A stretch of DNA of 64,000 nt from an uncultured Mucilaginibacter sp. (GCA_903891475.1 CAITEP010000016.1:1-64000); one strand, 5' to 3'; shown: positions 1 to 9,355, counted from the stretch's first letter. The notes: generated by a model from the sequence alone, not told the origin. Made by a program: numbers and translations.

Positions 1-30
1 ATGTGGGAGAGTAGGTCGGTGCCAAATCTT
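1..30 (+). rRNA. rrf: 5S ribosomal RNA, 3' end (partial)
   Basis: The first 30 bases match the conserved 3' end of bacterial 5S rRNA (the gggagagtaggtcg segment followed by the start of the closing stem). The rest of the gene lies outside the window on the left. A strong terminator follows at 38-74, which fits the end of an rRNA operon. The exact 3' end could lie a few bases earlier. Confidence 0.85.
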
Positions 31-37
31 ATCAATT

Positions 38-74
38 GCCCGTAATCTTTGTTGATTACGGGCTTTTTGTTTTA
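38..74 (+). terminator. Intrinsic terminator of the rRNA operon
   Basis: A perfect 10-bp stem (gcccgtaatc at 38-47 with gattacgggc at 54-63) and a 6-base loop are followed by a T-rich tail. It directly follows the 5S rRNA end. Confidence 0.9.
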
Positions 75-234
75 ATAGCGTTACAGGTTGTGAGTTGAAG
101 GTTGTGGGAGGGAGTATCAGGTGGCTAGACCAGAAATTGTTTTTAAACTACTCATTAAATGAATGCTTTGGATTTATTATCTATTATCAAGTGACTTGTA
201 TTGAGATGGAAATTAATGGGGATTTAAATTAAAT

Positions 235-534
235 TTACTTCATAGCCTCATAAATTTCTGCTGAAAGCAGTCCGCTTCCGCCTCCATAATGTTGTACAAT
301 TCTTATTTTAGGGTTTAAAGTTTTAAAATGATTGCAGAGTTTGGTTTCACTTTCATCTTCAATTCCACTACCCAAAAGCACCACCCTGAAATTCGTAGCA
401 TTAAATGCCGCGATTGCTTCAAGATCAGTTGTTGTCCCTGTTGCTTGCCATTCAGAATTACTGTTTAAAAGTCTGATAATGGTTTGCAATATTTCCTTAT
501 GCCTACAAATAACTAATATTTCTATTTTTTCCAT
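235..534 (-). CDS. Degenerate receiver-like (CheY-fold) protein, 99 aa
   Basis: The start is taken at the ATG at 534 (MEKIEILVICRH) because the longer frame would translate the hairpin at 555-595. The protein has the alternating pattern of a response regulator receiver: a first strand at residues 4-10, a third strand near 50-54 (VVLL) and a fourth near 78-81. The position after VVLL, where the phosphorylated aspartate normally sits, is glycine (G55), and the acidic pair after the first strand is missing. At 99 residues it is shorter than the usual 115-120. It is probably a phosphorylation-independent pseudo-receiver. It lies downstream of the pirin gene on the same strand, separated by a hairpin and a tandem repeat, so it may not be co-transcribed. 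The fold assignment is moderate; the function is unknown. Confidence 0.6.
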   Translation of the reverse strand: MEKIEILVICRHKEILQTIIRLLNSNSEWQATGTTTDLEAIAAFNATNFRVVLLGSGIEDESETKLCNHFKTLNPKIRIVQHYGGGSGLLSAEIYEAMK

Positions 535-554
535 GATTTTTAAACTTATAATTG

Positions 555-595
555 GAGCAGATTTGAGAAGTTTACAAAACTTCTCAAATCTGCTC
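555..595. repeat. Perfect 19-bp inverted repeat with 3-base loop
   Basis: The arms are 555-573 and 577-595, exact reverse complements, with the loop aca. No T-run follows on the minus strand, so it is not a standard terminator. It sits between the pirin stop and the start of the receiver-like gene and touches the 7-bp tandem repeat at 594-634. Confidence 0.9.
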
Positions 596-634
596 ACAAC
601 TCACAACTCACAACTCACAACTCACAACTCACAA
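594..634. repeat. 7-bp tandem repeat (tcacaac), five copies plus a partial one
   Basis: Five exact head-to-tail copies of tcacaac run from 594 to 628 and a partial copy follows to 634. The repeat overlaps the last codons of the pirin gene (stop at 629). A related word (gttgtgagttg) occurs singly near 87-97 after the rRNA terminator. Confidence 0.95.
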
Positions 635-1345
635 ACTCATCGGAACTTCCATTAATAAAAATTCGGCATTGGTTTCGGCTGTTATTTTAAATTTCTCAAC
701 ATCCCATATACCATAGCCATCGCGAGTATTTAATAACTGATCGTCAACTTTTACATCGCCACTAAGTACAAAAACATAAACCCCATTTCCAGATGCTTTT
801 ATGGTATAATTTGCACTTACCCCATTATCAAATTTACCAAGATGAAACCATGCGTTTTGATGTATCCACACACCCGCGTCTTCTGGATTGGGTGAGAGGA
901 TTTGTTGTAATTTATTATGACGATCGTTTTGGTTTAGTGTTATCTGATCGTACCTTGGAGTTACATTCTTTTTATTTGGATACACCCATATCTGTAAAAA
1001 TTTAACAGGTTTACCAGCGTCTTTATTATACTCGCTATGATAAATCCCGGTACCTGCACTCATTACTTGTATGTCGCCATTTTTTATAACTGCTACATTG
1101 TTCATGCTGTCTTTATGCTCCAAGTCGCCTTCTAACGGGATGGAAATAATTTCCATATTGTCGTGTGGGTGCGTGCCAAAGCCTTTGCCCCCGTCAACGG
1201 TATCGTCATTTAAAACCCTTAGTACGCCGAAATTCATTCTTTCGGTATTATAATAATTTGCGAAACTAAAGGTATGGTAACTGTTTAGCCAACCGTGGTT
1301 TGCATGTCCACGGGTAGCTGCTTTATGTAATACTGAATTTGCCAT
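629..1345 (-). CDS. Pirin family protein (YhhW-like, possible quercetinase)
   Basis: This 238-residue bicupin protein belongs to the pirin family, whose studied member E. coli YhhW is a metal-dependent quercetin 2,3-dioxygenase. The N-terminal cupin carries the expected metal ligands: H59 and H61 in GTHPHDN, and H103 and E105 in YHSEYN, with the family spacing. Length fits the YhhW branch (about 230). The gene follows the Crp/Fnr-type regulator gene on the same strand with an 87-base gap that holds a TACCTTTG promoter element, so it probably has its own promoter. The Bacteroidota substrate is not known. The 3' end runs into the tandem repeat. Confidence 0.9.
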   Translation of the reverse strand: MANSVLHKAATRGHANHGWLNSYHTFSFANYYNTERMNFGVLRVLNDDTVDGGKGFGTHPHDNMEIISIPLEGDLEHKDSMNNVAVIKNGDIQVMSAGTGIYHSEYNKDAGKPVKFLQIWVYPNKKNVTPRYDQITLNQNDRHNKLQQILSPNPEDAGVWIHQNAWFHLGKFDNGVSANYTIKASGNGVYVFVLSGDVKVDDQLLNTRDGYGIWDVEKFKITAETNAEFLLMEVPMSL

Positions 1346-1370
1346 GATTTTTATTTATTATTTTATATAA

Positions 1371-1378
1371 CAAAGGTA
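1371..1378 (-). promoter_or_regulatory. Probable -7 promoter element (TACCTTTG) of the pirin gene
   Basis: On the minus strand the bases read TACCTTTG, a match to the Bacteroidota -7 consensus TAnnTTTG, 25 bases upstream of the pirin ATG. No convincing TTTG -33 element is visible at the right distance. Confidence 0.5.
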
Positions 1379-1432
1379 CAAAACACCAAAATGTTTGGAA
1401 GTTGATGTAGGTTAAGAAATTAGCCCAATCAA

Positions 1433-2014
1433 TTATTTTTTAAGTGTTTTGGTACGCATTCTGCTAAAAAATTCTGGTGTAACGCCAATGTACGAAGCGA
1501 TATGTTTTTGTGGCAACGTATGAATTAATGTAGGGTAACGGTTACAAAATATATGGTAGCGTTCTTCGGCTGTTAGCGTCATGTTGTCCATCAATCGTTG
1601 TTGGTTGGCAACTAATGATTTTTCGGTCAATATCCTAAAAAATCTTTCGAGTTTAGGAATTTGCATGTAAAGTTCCTCCTGCGAAGTTTTTGATAATAGT
1701 ATCACTTCTGTTTCTTCTAAAGCCTCAATATTAATGTTGCCAGGTTTTTGAGTAATAAGGCTATACATATCAGCTATCCACCAATCCGGGGGAGCGAAAT
1801 CTTGAACATGCTCGTTTCCATTTTTATCGAAAGTAAAGCCACGCAAACAACCCCTAATTACAAAAGTTGAATATTTACAAACCTCACCTCCATTTAATAA
1901 GTTGTTTTTGGACTTTATTATTTTAGTACTAAGGTGTTTTATAAAGGTTTGTTCCTCACCTTCATCTAACTTGATGTATTTTGAGATATTTTGAATAATT
2001 AAATTAAACGACAT
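1433..2014 (-). CDS. Crp/Fnr family transcriptional regulator
   Basis: The 193-residue protein has a cyclic-nucleotide-binding-like beta roll at about residues 25-115 and a C-terminal helix-turn-helix at about 167-188 (LPQKHIASYIGVTPEFFSRM). This is the common Bacteroidota subgroup; residues of the classical cAMP phosphate-binding motif are not evident, so the ligand is unknown. It lies directly upstream of pirin on the same strand, and such regulators are often found beside pirin or redox genes, so it may control pirin. That link is inference from position only. Confidence 0.88.
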   Translation of the reverse strand: MSFNLIIQNISKYIKLDEGEEQTFIKHLSTKIIKSKNNLLNGGEVCKYSTFVIRGCLRGFTFDKNGNEHVQDFAPPDWWIADMYSLITQKPGNINIEALEETEVILLSKTSQEELYMQIPKLERFFRILTEKSLVANQQRLMDNMTLTAEERYHIFCNRYPTLIHTLPQKHIASYIGVTPEFFSRMRTKTLKK

Positions 2015-2105
2015 ATGGTTGTTAATTTTTACTAATTTAAAAAAATTAACACACTATAAATTAACAAACCTATTGTTGTTTAATTTTACAGGATTAGAAA
2101 AAAAA

Positions 2106-2882
2106 TTATAGTGAAAATGCTTTTAAATATCCTTTGGCATATTCACCCCAATCTTTTAACGCATTTAACATAGTGTCCTTCAAACCCTTATTATTAACTT
2201 GTTTTCCTTTTTTTGGTGGAGTTAAGTCTTTAGTTTCAACTATTTTTTCTGTTACCTTGGTTGCAAACCAGCTAACATTTTCGTGTGGAATTGCTAAGCC
2301 TAGAATCATACCTGGTAAACCGGTAAAACTTTCGGGCCCTCCTGATACTGTTATTTTATCGGTGTAAAAAGCTACCACGTAAATAGAATCTAAAACCAAT
2401 GCATTTGCCCTTCTACAAGTAAAACCTGCAATTTCACGAGTCTCATCAGTAATTTTCCATTTAATTTTACGGGTGCTGTCTCTTACCAAAAAATTCTCTT
2501 CAAATACTCTTTTTTGTGCAATGAACGTTCCAGCTAAAACATCCGTATAAATGGTATTATTTTGAGTTATCATAGCTGAATTGCCAAAAAATCCAGGAAT
2601 ACTAATGTCATCATCTGTTGGAGTAAATAGTGTTTTATTATTGGCAAAAGTTAATGAGCTTTTAAGTTTTTTAAGCTGAGGTTGATTTTTCTTAAATGCC
2701 TCAAAGGCAGGTGCCAAAAAGCTTTCATTATCCTTAGTTATGCTTTTCTGAAAAATGGCATACATATTGGCTGTTTTTTCGAACTCAATTACCCCCGAAG
2801 TAGTAAAATGAGCGGTTTGGCCGAATGATGCATTAATAAAAGCTAAAAGCGAGATAGCAAGAATAATTACTTTAAATTTCAT
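2106..2882 (-). CDS. GLPGLI family exported protein
   Basis: The start is set at the ATG at 2882, which gives a clean signal peptide (MKFKVIILAISLLAFINASFGQ cleaved after GQ); an upstream in-frame start would overlap the receptor gene. The family signature appears as FTGLPGMILGL in the second half. GLPGLI proteins are secreted Bacteroidota proteins of unknown function that are typically encoded next to large TonB-dependent outer membrane proteins, as here: the receptor gene ends at 2887, only four bases upstream. The two genes almost certainly form one transcript. Length (258 aa) is normal for the family. Confidence 0.88.
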   Translation of the reverse strand: MKFKVIILAISLLAFINASFGQTAHFTTSGVIEFEKTANMYAIFQKSITKDNESFLAPAFEAFKKNQPQLKKLKSSLTFANNKTLFTPTDDDISIPGFFGNSAMITQNNTIYTDVLAGTFIAQKRVFEENFLVRDSTRKIKWKITDETREIAGFTCRRANALVLDSIYVVAFYTDKITVSGGPESFTGLPGMILGLAIPHENVSWFATKVTEKIVETKDLTPPKKGKQVNNKGLKDTMLNALKDWGEYAKGYLKAFSL

Positions 2883-2886
2883 ATCT

Positions 2887-5683
2887 TTATTTTTTAGTTG
2901 CACCACCCATTTGGGTAAAATCATAGGATATTGTTAACATAAAATACCTTTTGATACTTGTATAATTGGTTTGGGTAATGGTATTTGAAGTTGCACTTCT
3001 GTTAAAGCCAACATTTTGATTAAGTAAATCATTTCCCCATAATTCAAGTTTAAGACTTTCGCTTTTGAGGAAACTTTTTATCAGGAACGCATTTATTAGC
3101 ACCCTACTAAAATCATTATTGAATGAGGCTGTTTTTCCGTTATATTGATAATTGCTATAAGTACCAATCTGTAATTTGCCAGGAAGATAGATTGAGCCAT
3201 TTAAATCAGCCTGAAAGCCTCTGCCGTTATTATTTATTTGTGTTTGTAAAGAAGATTGGCTAATAGAAAAGGTAGGCCCTCCCGAAAGACCAAAATCATA
3301 TTTTTTCTCCTTATATTTATTTATGCTGAATCGTGGGTTATAACTATAGCTTTTAGTTTCGTTTAATTCATCATTTACATAGTTGTAATAGGTATTTCCA
3401 TTTGCATTAATACCCAAGCCAACGTTTAAACCTAATGCTTCAATTTTTCGATTGGCATCACCACCAAAATAAAAATTGTTGGTTTCTTTTCCCGGAAGAT
3501 TAAGGTACTTACTAATGCTCTTTCCAGAAACAGGATCGGTTGTTACATTATTTACAATTGGATTAACAGTAAATGTATAGCCACCATAGAAGCCAATAAA
3601 CTGATCTGAAATTACTTTGTATGAGTTGTAATTGATATTAAATCGGTTACTAAAAGAGGGTTTTAAATTGGGATTGCCTACTATTACGTTTAAAGGATCA
3701 TTATTTACTTTTATTGGTTGAATTTCATCTAAAGTTGGTTGTGTTGTATTGCCATTATAACTAATTCTGAATGACTTTCGTTGCGAAAATCGATATTGAA
3801 AACTTGCCTGTGGAGCCCAATTCAGGAAATTTCTGTCAGTTGAAAGACCTGTATATTCATTAATTTCATTAAAGTTTACTCCAATAAGCTTAGTTCCAAA
3901 GTTTAAATTTGTTTTGCCCTTTTTAAAATTGAAGATAGCACCAAACTGATTGGAATATTGATTCAATTTGTAATTACTACTAAGGCTATCAACCAAAATA
4001 TTGTAATTTCCAAACGTGGAAGGATTAAACGACTTACGGTCGGCTTTATTATTATCGATATCGAATCCATAATTAATCACAATAGCAAAGCTTTTTGAAA
4101 AAGGCTCCGACCAGGTTAGGTTAGTTTTTAAGGCAGAACTTTGAAGCTGATTGGTTTTATTTTGATCAATTATTTGCGAACTGTCCCGAACTCCTACGTT
4201 ATTATAAAAATTAATAGTTGATTTTAAAAAGCCGTTAGCATCACTCTCACTATAAGCTTCGCTAATATTGAAAGAGAATGTACGCCCAGTTTTATGAAAT
4301 TTATGTGTATAAAATGCACTTGCATTCAGCGCCTTTTGATCTACAGCATTTGTCAAATTTCTACTATTGTTATTTATTAGTGTATCATTACGTAATTCTG
4401 AACCAATGAAGGCTTCGTTTGTAGTGCTGTGTTTTTGGGTGCCATCGATTGATAATTTCAAATTTGAACTGGTATCCAGTTTGATTTGGTAAACGGCATC
4501 CAGTTTCTGCCGAAACATATATTTATGATAGGCTTGATTTGATGAACTATTAAGGATGCTACCCGGTAAATTGTTTTGAATTAGGTTGTCGCTAGTACCG
4601 TCAATATTCAATGTGCCTATTTTATAATTGGTATTAATCGATTCTTTTTCGTTGTTCCATTTTGTATCATAATGTACCCCGCCTGTTCGGGCTAAAGGAA
4701 TACCTTGTCCATTATACCTGCCATCAAATGAGTCGAGATCATCATTGTTTCCATCAAGGGTTATAGATATGAAACCATCATTTCCAAAATCTAAACTATT
4801 CCCAGAGCCATATTTTTGATTATCTTCCCAGCCAAGGCCAACTTTGCTATTATTACCAATAGTACTATAAATAGAAAATTTTTGCTTTGCCTTAAATGCA
4901 TTGAATATCAACTGACTTTGGTAATAGCCTGCAGTTCCACCACCTACTTCTTCTTTACCAAAAATACCTTTCTTACTATCTTCCTTCAGTTTTATATTAA
5001 TTGTTTTGTCTTTTTGTCCGTCATCAATACCGGTAAACGTTGCTTGGTCGCTTTTTTTATCGTAAAGTTGTACCTTATCAACCATATCGGCACGGATGTT
5101 TTTGGTAACGAGTGTGGGGTCATCTCCAAAAAACTCTTCTCCATCTACCAATACCTTGTTTACTGCCTGACCTTGCGCTGTAATTTTACCGTCTTTATCA
5201 ATTTGTATACCAGGTAGCTGTTTTAATAAGTCTTCTACCTTTGCATTTGCTTGCACTGTATAAGATGAAGCATTAAATTCGGTGGTATCACCTTTTATTT
5301 TTATGGCCGCTTTTTTTCCTCTTATTATTACATCAGCCAAAAGTTTTGCTTTTTGGAACATGATTATTTGCCCAAAATCGTGCGTAGCGTGTAGGGAGTC
5401 TAACGTAAAATTCTCAACATAATCGGCGTAGCCAGGGTAGGATATTAATAAGATAAATTTCCCTTTAATTAGGTTATTGAATGAATATGCTCCGTTATCG
5501 GCAACTCTTACAAAACTTTGTAGAATAGAATCTTTGGCACTTAAAATACTTACCGAAGCATTATGGAGCTTAATATGCTCAGCCGTATCAACCACCTGAC
5601 CTTTTATGGAGTAGCTGGTTTGAGCTTTGGCCGAAAATGCGAAGAGGATTAAACTAAAAAAAAAATGGTAAATATTTTTTCAT
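2887..5683 (-). pseudogene. TonB-dependent outer membrane beta-barrel protein, frameshifted in the signal peptide
   Basis: The mature part (open from 5595 down to 2887, about 900 aa) has a carboxypeptidase-regulatory-like domain (residues ~1-85 of that frame), a plug domain (PGIQIDKDGKIT, KVLVDGEEFFGDDP) and a long beta-barrel ending in an aromatic-rich strand. The natural start is the ATG at 5683: MKKYLPFFF followed by a stop, because a run of ten T (minus strand, 5656-5665) is one base too long. With nine T the frame continues as SLILFAFSAKAQ, an ideal signal peptide, and joins the open frame exactly. So the gene is either off by slippage (phase variation), read through transcriptional slippage, a pseudogene, or a sequencing error. 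It is paired with the GLPGLI gene downstream. The substrate is unknown. Confidence 0.85.
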
Positions 5684-5826
5684 TGTGAATATTTTATAGG
5701 AATAGGGAATAAAAAGAGACTGTAGATTATTTACTTTTCCTTAAGTATCTAAATTTAGAATTAATAGTAAAGGTTGAAAAATCATTTAACATATTTTAAC
5801 AATAATTAACATCAATCTATTCGGCT

Positions 5827-6702
5827 TTACTTTACTAAAATCTTTTTGAAAGCCAAGCTGTCGCCATTAAATACATCAAAATCAACTGTATGGTTAATCC
5901 CATTTACCCCGCCTTTATCGTTATGTTGCCAAAAGGCCCATCTAATTTGACGGTTGCCATCCAAGTTTTCTTCATAATAGTGCGCTAGCCAAAAGGTATA
6001 ATCATCAAAATGTCCTTCCAAATTTTGCTTATAAAATTTTAGTCCCGAGTAAATAATAGGCTTTGATTTGGAGTGTGCAGATATGTATTTTAAAAACTGT
6101 GTTAATTCTGTCCTCATTTTTTCGGGCGATGCGCCATCCAATTCTTCCACATCAACAGCAATGGGCAGGTCGCCAGTTTCGGGGTTTACATTTTGTAGCA
6201 GAAACCTGGCTTGCCATTTACCACTTTTTTCGGGTCGGAAATAATGGTAGGGGCCACAAATAATTCCAGCTTTGGCAGCTTCACGCCAGTTACGTTGAAA
6301 ATATGGGTCTACTTGCAAAATTCCTTCGGTAGCTTTTATATAGGCAAAGGTAATGTGTACACTATCTTCACGCATTTTTTTCACCAATTGCCAATCAATT
6401 CGCCCTTGGTAGTAGGAAACATCAATACCATGAATTTTATATTTATCGGGAATTGGAATGTGAAAGCCTTTATACATATGGTAATGTGGATGGTAACAAT
6501 AATCTTTTATCCAATGCAAACAGGATGAAAAAAACCTTAATACATAGCCATAATAAAATGGAGAGAGCAATACTAATAAAATAGCTATTAATATAATTTT
6601 TAGTCGGTAAGAAAGGTTTTGCTTAGCTTTTTTTCGGACGGTGGTTTTTCGCTTAGTTCTACCTTTTGATTGATAGGAAGTTTTTTTACCGGCTTGCTCC
6701 AC
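5827..6702 (-). CDS. Glycoside hydrolase family 25 (lysozyme-like) membrane-anchored protein
   Basis: The 291-residue protein starts at a GTG (6702). A basic cytoplasmic N-terminus (residues 1-33) precedes one membrane helix (~34-55), and the GH25 domain fills ~88-290. GH25 muramidases cleave peptidoglycan between MurNAc and GlcNAc. The catalytic-site signatures are present: HGIDVSYYQG (D94) and IAVDVEELDG (D184, E186). The domain would face the periplasm. A TACCTTTG promoter element lies only five bases before the GTG, which suggests a leaderless message. It is divergent from the acetyltransferase at 6841. Confidence 0.88.
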   Translation of the reverse strand: MEQAGKKTSYQSKGRTKRKTTVRKKAKQNLSYRLKIILIAILLVLLSPFYYGYVLRFFSSCLHWIKDYCYHPHYHMYKGFHIPIPDKYKIHGIDVSYYQGRIDWQLVKKMREDSVHITFAYIKATEGILQVDPYFQRNWREAAKAGIICGPYHYFRPEKSGKWQARFLLQNVNPETGDLPIAVDVEELDGASPEKMRTELTQFLKYISAHSKSKPIIYSGLKFYKQNLEGHFDDYTFWLAHYYEENLDGNRQIRWAFWQHNDKGGVNGINHTVDFDVFNGDSLAFKKILVK

Positions 6703-6707
6703 AAAAA

Positions 6708-6715
6708 CAAAGGTA
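6708..6715 (-). promoter_or_regulatory. -7 promoter element (TACCTTTG) abutting the GH25 start codon
   Basis: The minus strand reads TACCTTTG, the Bacteroidota -7 consensus, ending five bases before the GTG start at 6702. Transcription would begin at or within a few bases of the start codon. A -33 TTTG is not evident. Confidence 0.5.
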
Positions 6716-6840
6716 CAAAAACATGCTATGGTTTAGTAATATCAATAATTTAGTGTTTGAATTTATATTTTTTCAATCGAGCATTAATCTCTCTAAAATT
6801 AATATAATAATAACATGGTTTATCGCATTTTTGTTGAAAT

Positions 6841-7296
6841 ATGGAAGCTCAGAACATAAATACACCCTGGCTTAGAGAGGCCACTCCTAATGATATACCA
6901 GCCATCGCTCATTTAATGGGTCACCTTGGCTATCCAACAACCTTGGAGGAAATGGAAGTGAAAATGGGTTGGATTTTGGCTCATCCCGATTATCGTACCA
7001 TTTTGGCTATTTATCAAAATGAAGTGGTAGGTTTTTCGGGTTTGATGCGTGGGTTTTCGTTCGAGCGAAGTGGCAAATATGTTCGTGTCATCTCATTCGT
7101 TGTAAAAAAAGAGGTCAGAAACATGGGTATTGGTAAACTACTGATCAATGCTTCCGAGCATTGGGCTATGGAACAAAATGCCGATAATGTGGTAATTAGT
7201 AGCGGTAACCGTGCTGAAAGACTAGATGCCCACGCTTTTTATCAAAAAGTAGGGTATGAAATAAAATCTGCCGGTTTCTTTAAGTCGATTATTTAA
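6841..7296 (+). CDS. GNAT family N-acetyltransferase
   Basis: This 151-residue protein is a single GNAT domain. The acetyl-CoA-binding motif A appears as VKKEVRNMGIGKLLI (about residues 88-103, the R/Q-x-x-G-x-G/A pattern), and the C-terminal part SGNRAERLDAHAFYQKVGYE is typical of small-molecule acetyltransferases. The substrate cannot be read from the sequence. It is transcribed away from the GH25 gene and converges with the acyltransferase gene at 7311, leaving only 14 bases between them. Confidence 0.85.
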   Translation: MEAQNINTPWLREATPNDIPAIAHLMGHLGYPTTLEEMEVKMGWILAHPDYRTILAIYQNEVVGFSGLMRGFSFERSGKYVRVISFVVKKEVRNMGIGKLLINASEHWAMEQNADNVVISSGNRAERLDAHAFYQKVGYEIKSAGFFKSII

Positions 7297-7310
7297 AGTT
7301 TAAACCCTAT

Positions 7311-9158
7311 TCATAGTTTGTTTAAAAAGGTATTTATAAATATTTTATCCTTCAAAATTTTCTCAACTACCACATCCGAACCAAATTTTGAAAAATGGTC
7401 GCCATCAATAAAAAACGGCTCATTGTTTTTATTAATTTTTGGCACGTTTGTATAGTAATAAATATCAACATAAAAAGGCTTTAGCTTATCTTTATAAATT
7501 TCATTATAGTAGTAAGCCTGTTTATTGGTATATAGCTCAATATTATCGGCATTGCTCTCGTTCCATTTGGCAATAATAGCAGGGTAGGTTATAGTAAAAA
7601 CGTTGTTTTGCCCAATAACTACTACCGGGATATTTAGGTTTTGCAGGTAAGCAACGGTTTGTTTTAACTCTTCAATAACTTCTGTTTTGCCGGTAAACCA
7701 GTTGCCTTCCAAAATTAGCCCATTTATGTATTTATGGTTTTTTATTATAAAATCATGGTATAGATACCTATAAATTTTCCGTGCAAATTCACTATCGCCA
7801 ACATTGTTAAGGAAGGGAAAACCCTGTGAGGCATGTACCCTAAGTAGGTTGATATTTTTTGTTTTGAAAACTTCTTTAAAGGATAAACTTAATGCTGCCG
7901 CATGGCTATCGCCCAAAAGCAATACGTTCTTTTTGGTAGTGTCGATGGTAAGGCAATTCTTTTTTAGAAAATCTTCTACCTTCTCTTCATGGTTTATTAC
8001 AAAGCAGTCATTCAAGCTCATCCGTTGGTGTATTTCGTCAACATGTGCTTCGGTATAATCTGCTAAGGTTATGGTGCTTTTTTTGAATAACCATTTATTA
8101 GTTTCAACCCTACTAAGCAAAAATGTAAGTCCACCCAAAACAACCGACAAAATAATTAACCATTTAATGTTAAATATTTTAGCGCTTTCAATAAAGCGGA
8201 AACTTAAATAAGCAAGTAGGATAGAAAGAGCAATTATTACCACCACGTTTATGGCATTCAAATCATAACCCATATACCTGGCGATAACAATGAGTGGCCA
8301 ATGCCATAGGTATAAAGAATAGGATATTTTCCCTAAAAACTGAACTACTTTGTTTTTTAAAATGATATGCTCATCAGCATTAATTACAACTATAATAAAA
8401 GTGCCAATAACCGGAATTAAGGTATAAAAGCCGGGCCATAGCAGTTTTTCGTTCAATAAAATAGTTGATAATATTACCGCAATATAGGCCGCTATTAGTA
8501 AAATTTTACTCCTTATCTTACCTTCAAAAATAAAAGCTAAACCACCTAACATCAGCTCCCAAGTGCGTGTTGGTAATAAGAAGAAGGAGGCAACAGGCGA
8601 TTTATAAGTTACAAAAATTGAAAGACCAATAAACAACAGGGTAAGCACTAAATAGAAAATATTAAGATATTTTTTATTTTTATAAATACTTAATAATAAA
8701 CTTATTACAATAGGATAAGCAATATAAAATTGCCACTCCACAGAAAGCGACCATGTATGTAAAAAAACATTATTAATGGATGCCGAATCAAAATAACCTG
8801 AATTTTTCCAATACAGTATGTTGGAATAAAAAAGTAAGCTAGAAGAAGCATTTTTTTCGACCTCTTTATATTGATTGGGTAGATAGATGAAGAAGGCAAT
8901 CAAGGTTACAGCAAGCACCAAAAATAAAAGGGCTGGGATAATACGTTTGGCCCTCTTTATGTAGAAGCCTTTAATGGTATAGGTATTATTTTGGTAACCT
9001 TCGAGAATAATTCGGGTCATTAAATAGCCTGAAATAACAAAGAAAATATCAACTCCGGCAAAGCCTCCTTGAAATAGCGGTATATTTAAGTGGAAGAGTA
9101 AAACTGAAATTACGGCTATTGCCCTTAAGGCATTGATATCGTACCTGAATTTAGACAT
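7311..9158 (-). CDS. Acyltransferase 3 (OafA/YrhL type) with C-terminal SGNH domain
   Basis: The start is taken at the ATG at 9158 (MSKFRYDINALRA), matching the family N-terminus; the longer frame adds eight unlikely residues. Residues ~1-340 form the multi-helix acyltransferase-3 domain with LRAIAVISVLLFHL and FFVISGYLM. The C-terminal ~240 residues form a periplasmic SGNH domain with LLLGDSH (GDSH near residues 416-419) and a terminal DGDHFS supplying the Asp/His. Such fused proteins O-acetylate cell-surface polysaccharides such as O-antigen. No polysaccharide cluster is visible here, so the acceptor is unknown. A 197-base gap separates it from uxuA. Confidence 0.9.
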   Translation of the reverse strand: MSKFRYDINALRAIAVISVLLFHLNIPLFQGGFAGVDIFFVISGYLMTRIILEGYQNNTYTIKGFYIKRAKRIIPALLFLVLAVTLIAFFIYLPNQYKEVEKNASSSLLFYSNILYWKNSGYFDSASINNVFLHTWSLSVEWQFYIAYPIVISLLLSIYKNKKYLNIFYLVLTLLFIGLSIFVTYKSPVASFFLLPTRTWELMLGGLAFIFEGKIRSKILLIAAYIAVILSTILLNEKLLWPGFYTLIPVIGTFIIVVINADEHIILKNKVVQFLGKISYSLYLWHWPLIVIARYMGYDLNAINVVVIIALSILLAYLSFRFIESAKIFNIKWLIILSVVLGGLTFLLSRVETNKWLFKKSTITLADYTEAHVDEIHQRMSLNDCFVINHEEKVEDFLKKNCLTIDTTKKNVLLLGDSHAAALSLSFKEVFKTKNINLLRVHASQGFPFLNNVGDSEFARKIYRYLYHDFIIKNHKYINGLILEGNWFTGKTEVIEELKQTVAYLQNLNIPVVVIGQNNVFTITYPAIIAKWNESNADNIELYTNKQAYYYNEIYKDKLKPFYVDIYYYTNVPKINKNNEPFFIDGDHFSKFGSDVVVEKILKDKIFINTFLNKL

Positions 9159-9355
9159 ATATAGTAATGTGCTTTTTATCAATTATTTAATTAATGAGGC
9201 GAAACATATCAATACTTTAGAAAAGCAATGAAACTCCTTGTCCAAAAATAATTAAATAAATTAGAATAGTATGGCTAGGGTAGTTTTAGTGATTTTCGGC
9301 TTCATTGTAACAGATGAGTTTAATTAATAAGGTTGCCATTAACAAAAAGATATTG

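Noticed and set aside
332..655. Plus-strand frame of 107 codons
   Set aside because: It is the shadow of the receiver-like gene and translates the tandem repeat (TTHNSQ repeats).
2887..5595. Receptor starting at GTG 5595
   Set aside because: That start would remove the signal peptide of an outer membrane protein; the sequence upstream encodes a perfect signal peptide once the A-run is one base shorter.
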